NCBI GenBank assembly: GCA_016584495.1
Contig: WAID01000006.1
Location: 1,612,001 to 1,676,000 of the forward strand
Reading direction: 5' to 3'
From: Celoporthe dispersa
Lineage: Eukaryota > Ascomycota > Sordariomycetes > Diaporthales > Cryphonectriaceae
DNA length: 64,000 nt
In this document: piece by piece, positions 48,425 to 59,855 of the stretch
Layout: every line of letters begins with the position of its first letter
Position numbering within the stretch: the first letter of the stretch is position 1
Program-made: the position numbers and the translations under genes
The notes under the pieces: generated by a model
Databases searched by the model: none
What the model was told of the DNA's origin: nothing
What the model saw: the letters and a program-made list of their open reading frames with translations, nothing else

Positions 48425-49273
48425 ATCTGTGCATGTGTCTTTCTCGTCGCCCAATGCTTTGCAGTACGCTCCCTTCCCTGTACTCTTTTACTTTGCCATC
48501 ATCCATTCCCTCTCTCACTCGAAAATTTAATGTGTACCATTTATCTTTCTTTGTTCCTTTGCTGTTGTCCTCCTGCTTGTCGCCCCTGGTCCTTGATACC
48601 GATACCTAATTCCGTTCACGATTCGCATCTGGGGCCGATTGGATTGGCGTCATTTTAGCACTGGAGCCTCCTTCTTGTTGTGCCCCAGTGCCCGTGCGCC
48701 CACGTTCGGATTCATCCCCTTTAAGCAGAGGCAGAGAGGCACAGCCAGAAGCAAGAGGGCAGATACCGTCTGGAGGGAGGGGAGGCACGGAGGGTCGTGG
48801 GTGTGTACCCCAGGCCCAGGCCCAGGCCCGAGTCAAGGTCCAGGCCCGGCAGGCCAGCGGGTGACCACTACTGACTGACCAACCAACCAACCAACACCCC
48901 TGGTCGCGAACCGCCTAAGCAAATCCCGCGGCGCGGCACGGCCAGACAACCTCTCTAACAACTCCCAACCTCCAGAGACTTAAGACTCCAGTCTAGACAA
49001 GAGTCCTTGCAAAGAAACAAACTCGCCTCTGATTCCGACTTTTTACACCCGCCGCAGATCGAAATATCCTCCCCCAAGGCCTTGGAAACGCTGACGGCAC
49101 CCAGGAGGCTCGACAGCCTTAGCAGCCGCCCTCGCCAACCTGCGACCACCCGCGACTGGAGCTGGCCCCCCCTGGCGGACAATTGCTTTGTGTTGCGTTG
49201 CCTCGCCTTGCGTCCCCTTGCCTTGACTTGCCCCGACTTGCCTCTACCGCCCTCGGCCCCCCGCGCGACAGCC

Positions 49274-51600
49274 ATGAACGGTCCTCTGAACAAGCGCCAG
49301 CAGGCGCGCAACGAGAAGGTTCTCCAGGACCTCGTGCAGAATGTTGCCGGCAACAACATGTGCGCTGATTGCCAGGCCCGCAACCCAGGTGAGTCCGAAC
49401 ACCCTCCAACAGCGGACGCGCCGCATGGTCTCGTGCCCTGCGATCCGCCTTGCTGACATCTTGTGGAACAGGCTGGGCTTCATGGAGCGTATGTCAACCC
49501 TACCGCACCCCACGATTCGGAACCCTGTCCTCGGATACGATCGAGATCCTCCGTCACCCATATTGTCGTCGGTCGCGAGATGCTAATCTGAAGAGTAGCT
49601 GGGCATCTTCCTCTGCATGAGGTGCGCCTCGATCCACCGAAAGCTCGGCACCCACATATCCAAAGTCAAGTCGCTCACCATGGACGGGTGGTCAAACGAG
49701 CAGGTCGAGGTAAGGAACAGCGCCTGGCCCGGGGGGAGGGGAGGGGAGGGGGAGACACGGCGAAGATGGGTGCTGACGGGAGACACAGAACATGAAGAAG
49801 GTGGGCAACATCACGTCCAACAAGCTCTACAACCCACAGAACAAGAAGCCTGCGATGCCGATCGACGCCGATGAGGTTGACTCTGCGATGGAACGCTTTA
49901 TACGATCAAAATACATGAACCAGGGCCTGTCGACAGTGCCGAGAAATCATACCGGCAGCACAGGATCGGACGAGACGCCACCACCCCTACCTCCGAAGAA
50001 CACGGGCAAGTTCAGCTTCCGGTCCAGCTCGTCGACCTTCCCGCTGTTCTCGAGAAAGAAAAGACCACAGCTCCCGGTCCGCGCAGTCGAGCCCCCGACT
50101 GCCGCCTGACAGCCCCGATTCGGCGTCAGGCCACCGGCCTAAGGCCTCCAAGGTGTTCGGTGCGAGCCTGGGCTACGACAGCGAGGAGGACACGCAGAAG
50201 AAGCTGCTGAAGCTGCGGGAGCTAGGTTTCACGAACGACCGCAAGAACGAGGCGATACTCAAGGGCGTCAATGGCAACCTGGAAAGGACCATCGAGGCCC
50301 TGGTGCGGATCGAGGGCCGCTCGCCTGTGACGAGCCCTGGCGACGAGTTCCCTTCAGTGAGCAGGCCGTCCGTGTCCAGCAGTGGCCAGACAGGGCTGAC
50401 TGTCGCCCGGGCTGAGATAGCACGGCCCATGTCGGCATCAACAAATCCCTTTGATATATCACCCGTCCAACCAATATCCAGCCAGTCGACTGGCAACCTC
50501 GCGAACCGAAACCCCTTTTTCAGCACCACCACCGCCAGCACCAACCCTTTTGGCCTGACGGCCACCCAGTCCAACGATGCTCTGAACCAGGCCTTCAATA
50601 ACATGTCGCTGAGCGGCTCTTCTTCGCAGCCGCTGTTTCCTCACCACACCGGCGGCCTGCCTAATCAGCAGGCTCAGCAGGTGGTGTACCAGCAGACCAT
50701 GACCCCGCCCATGCCCACGATGCCGCAGAACTATGCCGCCACGGCGTTTAATAGTAATCAGGCATATCCCCAGCAGGGACAGCAGCCCGCGCTCCAGCCC
50801 GCGCAACCTCTTCAGCCGGCGCATACTGGCTACAACCCGTTCTTCAACAGCTCACCAGCCGCCCAGCAGCCACAAGCCCAGCAATTCTCACAAGCGCCGG
50901 CTCTAAATACAGGCCTGGTGGCGAGCCAGACCGGTGGGGCATATGCTAATAACCCTTTGCCCGGTCGCCGACGCGAGTGGCATCACCGACACCCCTCGGC
51001 CAGATTCCGGAGCAGACACAACAGAACTTCTACAGCGCACCGCTGCAACAGCAGCAGCAGCAGCAGCAGCAACAACAACAACAACAACAACACATGCCTC
51101 AGGCGAACAACCCGTTCCTGATGCAGCAAGCTCCGGGCTCGTACGTGGCACCACAGACACAGTACAACCCGTTCGGACAGCCCATACCCCAGCAGGCACC
51201 ACAGAGGCCCGACAAGGCCTCCATCCTGGCTCTGTACAACTATCCACAATTTGCGCCCCAGCCACAGCAGAACCCGACCCCGGAGCAGCCGCAACAGCTG
51301 ATGCAACAACCCGAGCAGCCACAAGGCCCGGCAACCATCAACCAGGTGTTGCAGGCTCCTAGTGCACCGGCAACCATGGAGGCACAAGTTGCTGCTGGAT
51401 CCATGGTGATGCCCGGCAACAAGAACCCCTTCCTGAACGGCGGGGGTTCTCCACAGGCGGCGGCGGCCCAGGTGACTAATATGGACGGGATGGTGGGCAA
51501 CAGAAGCCGGGACAGTATGATGGCACTAGGGATGGAGTGGTCAAATGGTCGGCACAGCCCGGACGCATTTGCCAGCCTCAGCGCGAGATCTCTGCGGTGA
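49274..51600 (+). CDS. ArfGAP-UBA protein with NPF repeats (Ucp3/Gts1-like), two compensating frame breaks
   Basis: GTPase-activating protein for Arf GTPases in vesicle traffic. Exons 49274-49388, 49472-49488 (17-nt microexon), 49599-49709, 49789-51600; about 684 aa. The ArfGAP zinc finger is CADC...CMRC joined across three exons, with the arginine finger in CASIHRKLGTHISKVKSL. A UBA domain follows (LLKLRELGFTNDRKNEAILK, then GNLERTIEALVRI, about residues 210-255). The C-terminal half is Gln/Pro/Asn-rich with about eight NPF tripeptides, ligands for EH-domain endocytic proteins, and a 15-residue polyGln. Frame breaks: an extra A in A4 50059-50062 and a missing T in T3 50956-50958; the roughly 900 bases between them (including the UBA) are read in a shifted frame and the two cancel exactly. 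The fungal family fits S. pombe Ucp3 and S. cerevisiae Gts1. Confidence 0.9.
51046..51090 (+). repeat. CAG/CAA tract coding 15 Gln
   Basis: Mixed CAG then CAA codons inside the low-complexity tail of the ArfGAP gene; the frame is that of the second half of the protein. Confidence 0.9.
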
Positions 51601-52734
51601 TGTGGAGGGGTTGCAGAGGAGAAACGCATAGAAGGAGCGCATACAGCCCACTGGCCAGTCCATCGCCGATGCGCACGAGACGGGTTGACAGGAGGGAGAA
51701 GCATCGGAGAAGCCGATGCGATCTTCATTGCATAGCGCCCCGCCATTTTTTGTATAGACGCTGCATCTCGTCACCGCCGAGGATGGTCGACGATCAAAGG
51801 GGAAGGATGAGGTTGGGGGCCCAATCTTTTCGTGTACGATATCTTGAGAACATGGGCAGGCAATGAGCGTGCCTGCTGCGTATTCCGTGTAATGACAGGC
51901 TCTCAAGAGGAGCAGATCATCGGTGACGTCCAAGACCAGATGTGCAGCGAGTGAGCCGTACGAGCATCTATCGCAGCACCGTACCAACCAACCACCCACC
52001 ATCATGCTATGCAGGTCGAACGTTGGGGGTGGGGCCCAATGAGGCTCTGCCGGGCCAGGGAAAAAGGACTGGTGACCCCCGAGTCATATGTACACCATTT
52101 CTTTCGTGCAGAGTTGTACTGTACCGTGGTGCATCCATATCACCGACGGGCGACGGGGGACAGAGGTGTGGTATACCCGAGCCAACCTGTACGAGGTTTT
52201 GGTTACACCAGGCTGGATGGACGACAGGATTACGAGATCGAGAGACGAGCCGGCCAGCCAGCCAGTCGGTCAGCCCTACGTGATCGACGTGGTGGGTGGT
52301 GATGGTGCTACATTGCCCCCCCTCCCTTTCCAGGTACGACTGACCCGTTGGAGGTGGATGGATGGATAGAGAATGCGACACTTGAGTCGCTGTCGCACCA
52401 TTGGCTGACTGAGTAAGTACTGTAGTCATCATTACTATTGAAGTTTTGACTTTGTACCAGACTTTGTGGATAGGGGCTAAAGGGGGAGGGGGGAGGGTGT
52501 CCAAGAGACAGCCTGACGTTTGTAGTGTAATAATTATGTGCCTGCGGCTCTGCGGCATTAGAAGAGAGGGAGAGCAGATCAGATCGGCTGGCTTTCCGCC
52601 CCCCAAGACTGACAATGTATTGAATTGATAATCCGGTAAGAACAGTATCCTGTCTCTCCTCTTGTCTCTCTCTCTCTCTCTGTGTGTCTCTCTCTGACCT
52701 GCTCGCTTTTTTCTCTTCTCTGCTCTTCTTTTTC

Positions 52735-52741
<7 letters not shown>

Positions 52742-52773
<32 letters not shown>
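52742..52773. repeat. (CT)n microsatellite
   Basis: About 15 CT units; a shorter CT/GT patch lies just upstream at about 52660-52695 and a (GT)n at 53042-53059. Confidence 0.9.
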
Positions 52774-52776
<3 letters not shown>

Positions 52777-53942
52777 ACATTTTTGTCCCCCTTCTTTTCT
52801 TTTATCTTTTTTCCCATCTATTTTTTTATTTGTCCCTTCTTTTCTTCCGATTTTCCTGATTAGTCTGCTTTGCTCCCCAGTCTGTGGCTCCTGGCCCTGC
52901 AACGTGACAGGCTGTGGGTAGGACGGCAGCTTCACCGGTAGATGACTGCATTTGCCATTGCACAAATGGAACCCTGTAATACCGTAGTAGCAGTAAGCAA
53001 CCTTTTATGCGCGTCAGATATTAGGCCGGTCTTCTTTTTCAGTGTGTGTGTGTGTGTGTATCTTCTGAGCCTCGAACCTTCTCCGGACGTGGTCCTTGTT
53101 TTTGCGGTGTCTCGTCTCCAGTCTTACACTTGTCTCTATATGTACATTATATGTACCTGTGGCCACCATTTGCCACAAGAGGTAATAGTGGGTAGACAAT
53201 GCTTATGTTCACGTGTGACTCCTCATTTTTTCTTTTTCTTTTTCCCTAATTGCTTATTTGCCTGGTGGTTTCTTAGGCAGCACGGCTGAGATGGAGTCAT
53301 GATGCAGTTCGTGACAGGGTGCTACCGTGGTGTGTATCTGAATAGTATGCCACGGCAAGTTTTACTGGGCGGGTCAGGCGGGGAGGTGCTGTATTGTAAT
53401 CCAGTGCAGTGTTTCGTAGTGCATTCAGTGGACTGCGGCATGGTCCAGCATAGCCTAGATCCCAGCCCAGTGAGCCCACCCTCGCGCTGTGTCCGTGCGA
53501 CTAGGTACTTCGATTTGGTATCCGACCAACCAAACCGTCCCCTGGGCCTGTCGTGCGCTGTACCCTCCGTCCACTGAACCACGACAGCTTCTTGTCTGCA
53601 CCTTCTGCTCCTCCTCCGCCTCTTTCTCTTTCCTCCTCACCCTCAACGCCTGCAGTGCCATCATCGCATCATCACCATCCTCATCACACCTTCGTCCTAG
53701 GAAGAAAAAGAAGAAGAAAAAAAAAAGAGAGGAGGGGGGGGGATAGGCACCAGCCAGCAAGGATTGACCCCATGCCAATGGACCAGCGCGTGGTCCAGCG
53801 TGTGTGGCCCCCACGTCGCTTCCCGTGTCCAGGCCGCAAAATCCGGGGTCCGGCACCAGTCGATCAGCCGATCTACCCTCAGCCTTACTTTCTGCACCTC
53901 AAATGTATTCCGCCGCTGCGTGATGAGTTCGGGAGGTCTCAA

Positions 53943-53944
53943 CT

Positions 53945-53979
<35 letters not shown>

Positions 53980-53981
53980 TT
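53943..53981. repeat. (CTGG)n tetranucleotide repeat
   Basis: About nine tandem CTGG units, read in-frame as Ala-Gly-Trp-Leu repeats in spurious ORFs. A (CTCTGG)n patch follows near 54045-54070. Confidence 0.85.
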
Positions 53982-55635
53982 GCTGTCTTGTCTCGTCTGT
54001 CCCTCCCGTCCTCCTCTTGTCATGTGCCGTGGTCTGGGCTGCTCTGGCTTTGGCTCTGGCTCTGGCTCTGGTTCGCTTCGCCTTGCCTCGCTGCCTGCTA
54101 CGACGTGGTATTTGCACGACCATCACCATCCAGGTTCCTACCTGGTCCAGGCACTGCGTCCGCGCTCCCGTCACACTCAAGCACCCTTTGTGACTTGTCG
54201 GAGGACGACATCACCTCTCACGAGGAAGCTGGGCCGCGCTATCGGTTCCGGCGGTGGGCGCACAGAGTCCAAGGAGGGGGAGGGGGAGGGGGCTATTCGA
54301 TGTGGCGTCTCCTGCGGTGTCTCCCTCCGCGCCTCCCGGAGCTGAATGGAGGGAGGGAGGGCGGAGAAGGAAGATGATGACAAGATTTTTCCTTTCTCCC
54401 CCCCCCCCCCCAACAAACCTCCTCCTCCTCCCTGGCCTCGGTAGTCAGCCTGTGGGAACTGGAAGAGGTTGGACGGCAGGTGCCTTGCTGCAGCTCTCTC
54501 ACTGCATGGCTTGGGCTGATGCATGCCCTCACCTCATCTTGGCCCGTCTGCCGCTCGGTCGGCGGCCTCTTCCGTCCTGTCTCGCCTGTGGACATGGCTG
54601 AAGCCTCTCCAGCTTACCTCTTCTCCTCCTCTGCCACCCACTCCCCGCGTCTCCACCCTATATCCGCACCGTCGTGTGGGTTGCAGTACATGATCTCGTG
54701 CGTCTGTCTAGACCTTTCCATACCGTGTCGTCTTGTGCTTCCTGTGCACCCGTTCCAGCCTCGCCGAACACCGCTGGTTATCATCACACGCTGTCGTGCG
54801 TCCTGCCACCCGGGTGTGCATGTAGCTGGCAGGGCCAGAGCTCCGTTGGCCGTCGCGGCACGACTTGAGCCTCCGTCATCCTGCAGAGGACAGAAACGGG
54901 ACGCCCATCAGTATAGGTATGACAGCGTTCGGAGAAGACGCCGCCACCCTGCGCTGCAGCCTTATTGATGTGACCTGCGGGCTGACCTGATCATTCCGGC
55001 CCCCGAATTTTCCCATCTACCTAGTTCTTCGTCTTCTCGGCTCTCTAGACTCACCTCACTCATCTTCCTCCCCCCATCTCCTCCGGCCCCCTTCCTCTCA
55101 TATCCCACCCTCGTTAGCCCTCTGCTCTCGTCCGTCCAGTAGACCGCCCTCGTACTTCCCCCAACGAGGCCTGAGAAGAGGCCTTGTGAGCCTGAAATTT
55201 GAGTCAACCGGTCCCCAGTCGGTCCAGGCAGGGCTAGGGCACTGACAAGACGAGGTTGCACTGCGCTGCTCCTGGTATACGCAATCCAGTGGAGAGCGCT
55301 TGACCTCCGTTCATGATACGTTTCTGTTGGCTCAGGCTATCCTTCTCGCCCTCGAGGTTGGCTGCCTTGATCTTACGGCTACTACCTCTGCTCCTTTCGG
55401 GCTTATGTCTCTGTTGATCACTCGTTCCCGAGTCATAAAAGAGCCCCCCTTCGTTCAGACGCTGTTGAGACATCACGTGTGCTCCTCGGGGAGATCCTCA
55501 TGATACGTGCCGAGAGGGGTGGCCCTCAAAACATCTCTTGACTACAAATTATCGTCTCTCAAAAGACTGGAGCAGACACGCAAGAGAGGCTCGTCTCTGA
55601 GCGGAGTCCCTTGAGCCTGGCTCAACAGCTTCATC

Positions 55636-58600
55636 ATGTCCAGCAGCATTAGTTCCTCCAGGAGCGCATCGCCCGTGCGGCGCTCGAGACCACGCAGTTC
55701 TCGGAAGAAGGATCCTCAGACACCACAGCAGAAAATCGATGAATTCTGGGACAAATATAAGTGCAAGGCGCCTGGGAGAGGTGCGTAAAACAACCACCAA
55801 AACCACATCCCCTCTGTTTCTAAGCCGTCCACTACCTTTCCTCCTCCTCCTCCTCTTTCACTCACACGTGCTTACAACGCGCTCTAGCAACAACTATTAT
55901 CCCCCAGGGTGAATTCGCTGAACGCGCCGCCCGCCGTGCCTCCGCCAAGTCCAAGGCACCGGCCAAGACGACGGAACAGTCCTACGAGGCGGCCGCTGAA
56001 CAGTGTAGACGAAAGGTTGCCCAGATCGTGAAGGAGTGCCGCCGCGTCAACCAGAAGTACCGTGACCCGCACTTCGACCTGGAGCTGGACCAGGTGCTCA
56101 ACCGCCGTGACTGCCTCGACTCCCTAGACAACGTGCGTGACAACCACCGAGTCTACTACCGATCCCCGAGGCCCCGCGGGCGGAACTGCCGCTCAAGGAC
56201 CGGGAGGAGTCCACGAAGGCACCACAGGCGGCCCCTCCCAAGGCACCCAAGGCCGCGGCTGGATCCGGACCCGCCAGCGTGCTCGGACTCTTAAACGCAC
56301 TCGAGCAGGAGGCCGCCCAGCCGGACGGCGATATAAACCATACGTTTCGGCCCAAGGCAGTCAAGAGGGTTGTCGACATATTTGACAACCCGCAGTTTTT
56401 TCATCGGCGGCCCCACGGCGAATGATGTCCGCCAGGGACGCGATGGAGACTGCTGGCTTATGGCCGCCCTGTGTACGCTCAGCAACAAGCCTGGTCTGAT
56501 CGAGCGGTGCTGCGTCGCGCACGACCAGGACGTCGGTGTATACGGCTTTGTTTTTCACCGGGATGGCGAGTGGTTCAGCGAGATCATCGACGACAAGGTG
56601 AGCGTCATATTGCCCCCATTTGTCTGATCAGGCCGCAGGGGGGTGCTGACATGGCTTCCGCAGCTGTACCTGACCAAGCCAGACTATGATGAGGCGCACT
56701 ATGAACGTATCCTCTGGGAGGACCGTGAGCGCGTGAACTCTGAGGAGGCCTATCGCAAGGCCTACCAGTCGAACAGTGGTGCGCTGGTAAGTCCCGTCCA
56801 GGAATAATCCCCTGAGCAGGCGCTATACAGCCAGCTGACGCTCCAGGAATAGTACTTCGCGCAGTGTGTCAATCCCAACGAGACCTGGCTGCCCCTCCTT
56901 GAGAAGGCCTACGCCAAGGCCCACGGAGATTACTCCGCCATCGAGGGAGGCTTCGGCGGCGAGGGCATCGAGGACCTCACGGGCGGTGTCACCTCAGAGG
57001 TCTACACGAGCGACATCCTCGACAAGGAGTACTTCTGGAATGAAGAGCTGATGAAGGTCAACCAGGACTTCCTGTTTGGCTGCTCTACCGGTGTCTGGGG
57101 ACTAGGGTGGGGCGAGCGCAGGGGGATCGTTGAGCTGCATGCCTACTCGGTCCTCAAGGCGTGTGAGATTGACGGCGTGCGGCTCGTCTTGCTCAAGAAC
57201 CCGTGGGGCAAACACGAGTGGAAGGGCCCTTGGTCCGATGGCTCCAGTACGTCCCCCCCTCATCTGTATTCAATAGTAGGCCCCGGAGCGCTCCAGATGC
57301 TGACGCCTCGGTGCACAGAGGAATGGACGGCAGAGTGGCTGCAAAAGCTGGACCACAAGTTTGGTGACGACGGCTCCTTCTGGATCAGCTACTCCGACCT
57401 GCTCAAGAAGTACCAGGCCTTCGACAGGACCCGGCTTTTCTGCCCCGGCGAGTGGAAAGTCGCCTCGATATGGACGACCCTGGACGTCCCATGGACCGTA
57501 GACTACCACGACACCAAGTTCGCCTTCTCGCTCGCCCGGTCCGGGCCGGTGGTGATCGTGTTCTCCCAGCTCGACGAGCGGTACTTCAGGGGCCTCCAGG
57601 GCCAGTACCGCTTCGAGCTGGGGTTCAGGGTGCACAAGGCCGGCGAGGAGGACTACGTCGTGCGCAGCCAGAACGCGTACCGCATGAACCGCAGCGTGAA
57701 CGTCGAGCTCGAGCTCGAGGCGGGCGAGTACGTCGTCGTGGTCAAGATCGACGCCCAGCGCAGGGAGCACGTCATGCCCGTCGAGGAGGTCGTGCGCGCC
57801 TACGCCAAGGACCGGCAGGAGAAGCTCCGCCGCATCGGCCGGGCCTACGACGTCGCGCACTCCAAGGGCAAGATCATCGAGACGCCCGAGGAGAGGGAGG
57901 CGTTCGAGCAGCGGAAGAGGGACCGGGAGAGGAGGCAGTGGGCGAGGCTGCTGCTGGAGGACAAGAAGAACAAGAAGAAGGCGGCCCTGCGGGAGAAGAT
58001 GAAGGGGAAGAAGGCCAGGGAAAAGAAGGAGGCCAAGGCGCAGGCGAGGGCCGAGAGGAGGGCGGCGAGAAGGGAAGCGAGTCTGAGGGCCGAGGCTGAG
58101 GAGCGTGCGGAGGAGAAGGCGAAGGAGAAGACTGCGACTGACGAGGCCGCAGCTGCCAAGGAAGCAGCTGAGACCGGAGGAGACGGTAGCCAGACGTCTC
58201 CTTACGAGAAGGCTCGCCAGGGTGAGGATGCCAAGGTCAAGGAGAGTGTCCCTGGCGAGATGGGTCAGCAGACCAGCAGCGGAGGCGCTGGGGTCGAGGG
58301 ACACGCCGCCAACGAAAAGGACCATCAATCTCCGGACGCATCGGCAAGCAAGCAAGAGAGCAACAATCCCGAGGAGGCGCAGAACACCAGCGCCACGTCC
58401 CAGAGCGAAGACTCGGAGAAGCCACACACCGAGGACGCAGCAACGCAGACCCCTGCCGGAGAGAAGCAGGTCCGGATCGAGATTCCACCAAGCGCAGAGA
58501 GTTCGGATGGCAGCACAGAGGCTGGAGATAACACGCCTGCCTTAAGCGACGCCTCTATCGACATACCAGCGGAGGGCGCTGAGCCCCCGGAGGAGGAAGA

Positions 58601-59651
58601 CTACGTCACAGCCGCCGAGACAGAACCCGAAGACAAGACGCACTCCGCCGCCAAAGGTGACCTATCCGCACCGCCCAGAGCAACCATGCCTGTGGCGAGC
58701 ATCCCCGAGAACAAGTCTGTGGGCGTGCAGACCGGCCCGGGCCTGCCTTATCCGCCTCCACTCCCTTTTTCTTCCTCCTCCTCCTCCTCCTCCTGCTGCT
58801 GCTGCTGCTGGGCGCCGCGGGCCACCACCAGGCCACCCTCACGGCATGTACGCCTCTGGTCCGCCCCCACCAGGAGCCCACCACTATGGACCTCCACACG
58901 GCCCGCCCCGCGGCTACCCGCCACCACCTATGCGCGGGGGCTACGGCGCAGAAGGGCCAGCGCCGGGCTCCTACACGGGACAGTACTACACGGAGAGCCT
59001 GAGTGGGTCCTCAGAGTCCGAGTTCGAGTCCAATGTGGACGACGTCTCCGAGGTGAGCGAGCACGACATCGATGCCTGCATGGCCAGCGCGCGGGCCGCC
59101 GCCTCCAAGGTGGCCACGGCCAAGACGCCGGCGGGCCAGTCCAGCAGCAGCGCGGACGAGGAGCCCATGGACGAGTTCGAGAAGGATCCCTGGAACGCGG
59201 TGGGGGTGTTTGGCCTGCGGGTGTACTACAAGATCCCGGAGGGCGCGGGCGCCACAGAAGGGGAACAGGAGGGGGTGAGGCTGAGGGTGGAGCGGCCGAA
59301 CCCGTTCATGTGGGACGAGAGCAGTGACGACGAGGCGGACGACGAGAAGGAGGACGAGGGAAGGGGACAGCAAGGAGGAGCAGAAGGTGTTGGATGTCGA
59401 CGACAGCGCCAAGGATGCGGTCGGGGAGCAGACTCCGACGCCAAGCGGGGAGGGCGCAGCGGAGGAGGAAGACAGGACCGGCGAGGAGAGCGAGGCCGGA
59501 AGCAGGGGGCTCGGGGGTCCGAGAGTGTGGATACAAAAATTGAGGAGGAGAAACCCACCACTGTCGAGAGAGACGCCCAGGGGCAGCCGAACGAGGCAGA
59601 TGGGGGGAGGAGGAGGAGGGAGAGGGCTCAGCAGCCCAGAATGCTTCTTGA
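55636..59651 (+). CDS. Calpain-family cysteine protease with long disordered tail, several frame breaks
   Basis: Intracellular papain-fold protease. The N-terminus is Ser/Arg-rich, then QQKIDEFWDKYKCKAPGR. Exons 55636-55780, 55888-56597, 56664-56786, 56853-57246, 57319 to about 59651. All three catalytic residues are present: Cys in RQGRDGDCWLMAAL, His in VELHAYSVLKA, Asn in LLKNPWGKHEWKGPW. A C2-like calpain domain (FRGLQGQYRFELGFRV...) is followed by a Lys/Glu coiled coil (about 57880-58140) and an acidic, Pro-rich tail with DPWNAVGVFGLRVYYKI and ERPNPFMWDESSDDEADDEKE. Breaks: an unexplained shift near 56120-56170, an extra T in T6 56396-56401 just before the active site, an extra T in T5 58766-58770, and an extra base near G3 59358-59360; the stop at 59651 is a best guess. 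It lacks the MIT domain of PalB/Rim13, so it is a different fungal calpain. Confidence 0.85.
58771..58817 (+). repeat. (TCC)n-(TGC)n coding microsatellite
   Basis: Within the calpain tail. In the frame that joins flanking conserved sequence it encodes polyPro then polyAla; in the shifted frame it reads polySer and polyCys. Confidence 0.85.
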
Positions 59652-59855
59652 GGTACCACAGCTGGGTCTAGGGTCTTGTGACGACAGAACACGAACGAAA
59701 ACGAGACGCATCTCACTCTTATTCATAGCCACGGCCAGAAGTTGGCTCTTTTTACGTTCTCTACAATACGATGCAAAGATAGTCCCGCATGTCCCTCAGC
59801 CATGCCCTGAAGACCTCACAGATCCAAAAGAAAAAGAGAGAAGAAAAGAAAACTC

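Larger units (their letters stand above)
45460..49273. other. Long intergenic region, 3.8 kb, simple repeats
   Basis: No convincing gene. Contains microsatellites and, at the right end (about 48900-49270), a C-rich leader before the ArfGAP gene. Short ORFs come from CT/GT repeats or lack similarity. A purine/pyrimidine-skewed patch lies at 46600-46640. Confidence 0.5.
51601..55635. other. Long intergenic region, 4.0 kb, repeat-rich
   Basis: No supportable gene despite long open frames (for example 53553-54377 in two frames); these come from low-complexity C/T-, G- and CTGG-rich sequence and lack any family pattern. Contains poly-C (about 54400-54410) and purine runs (53703-53742). Likely 3' region of the ArfGAP gene plus a large promoter or leader of the calpain gene. 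Confidence 0.5.

Noticed and set aside
48195..48658. Membrane-like Ser/Leu/Cys/Val-rich frames
   Set aside because: Direct translation of the (CT)n-(GT)n microsatellite.
53553..54377. 274-codon open frame on the plus strand, overlapped by a 193-codon frame
   Set aside because: Composition follows the simple repeats (CTGG, CTCTGG, poly-C); no domain pattern, several frames open at once, no coherent splice model.
55636..59651. PalB/Rim13 pH-signalling calpain
   Set aside because: No N-terminal MIT-like domain; instead a Ser/Arg-rich start and a long acidic C-terminal tail, typical of another fungal calpain group.
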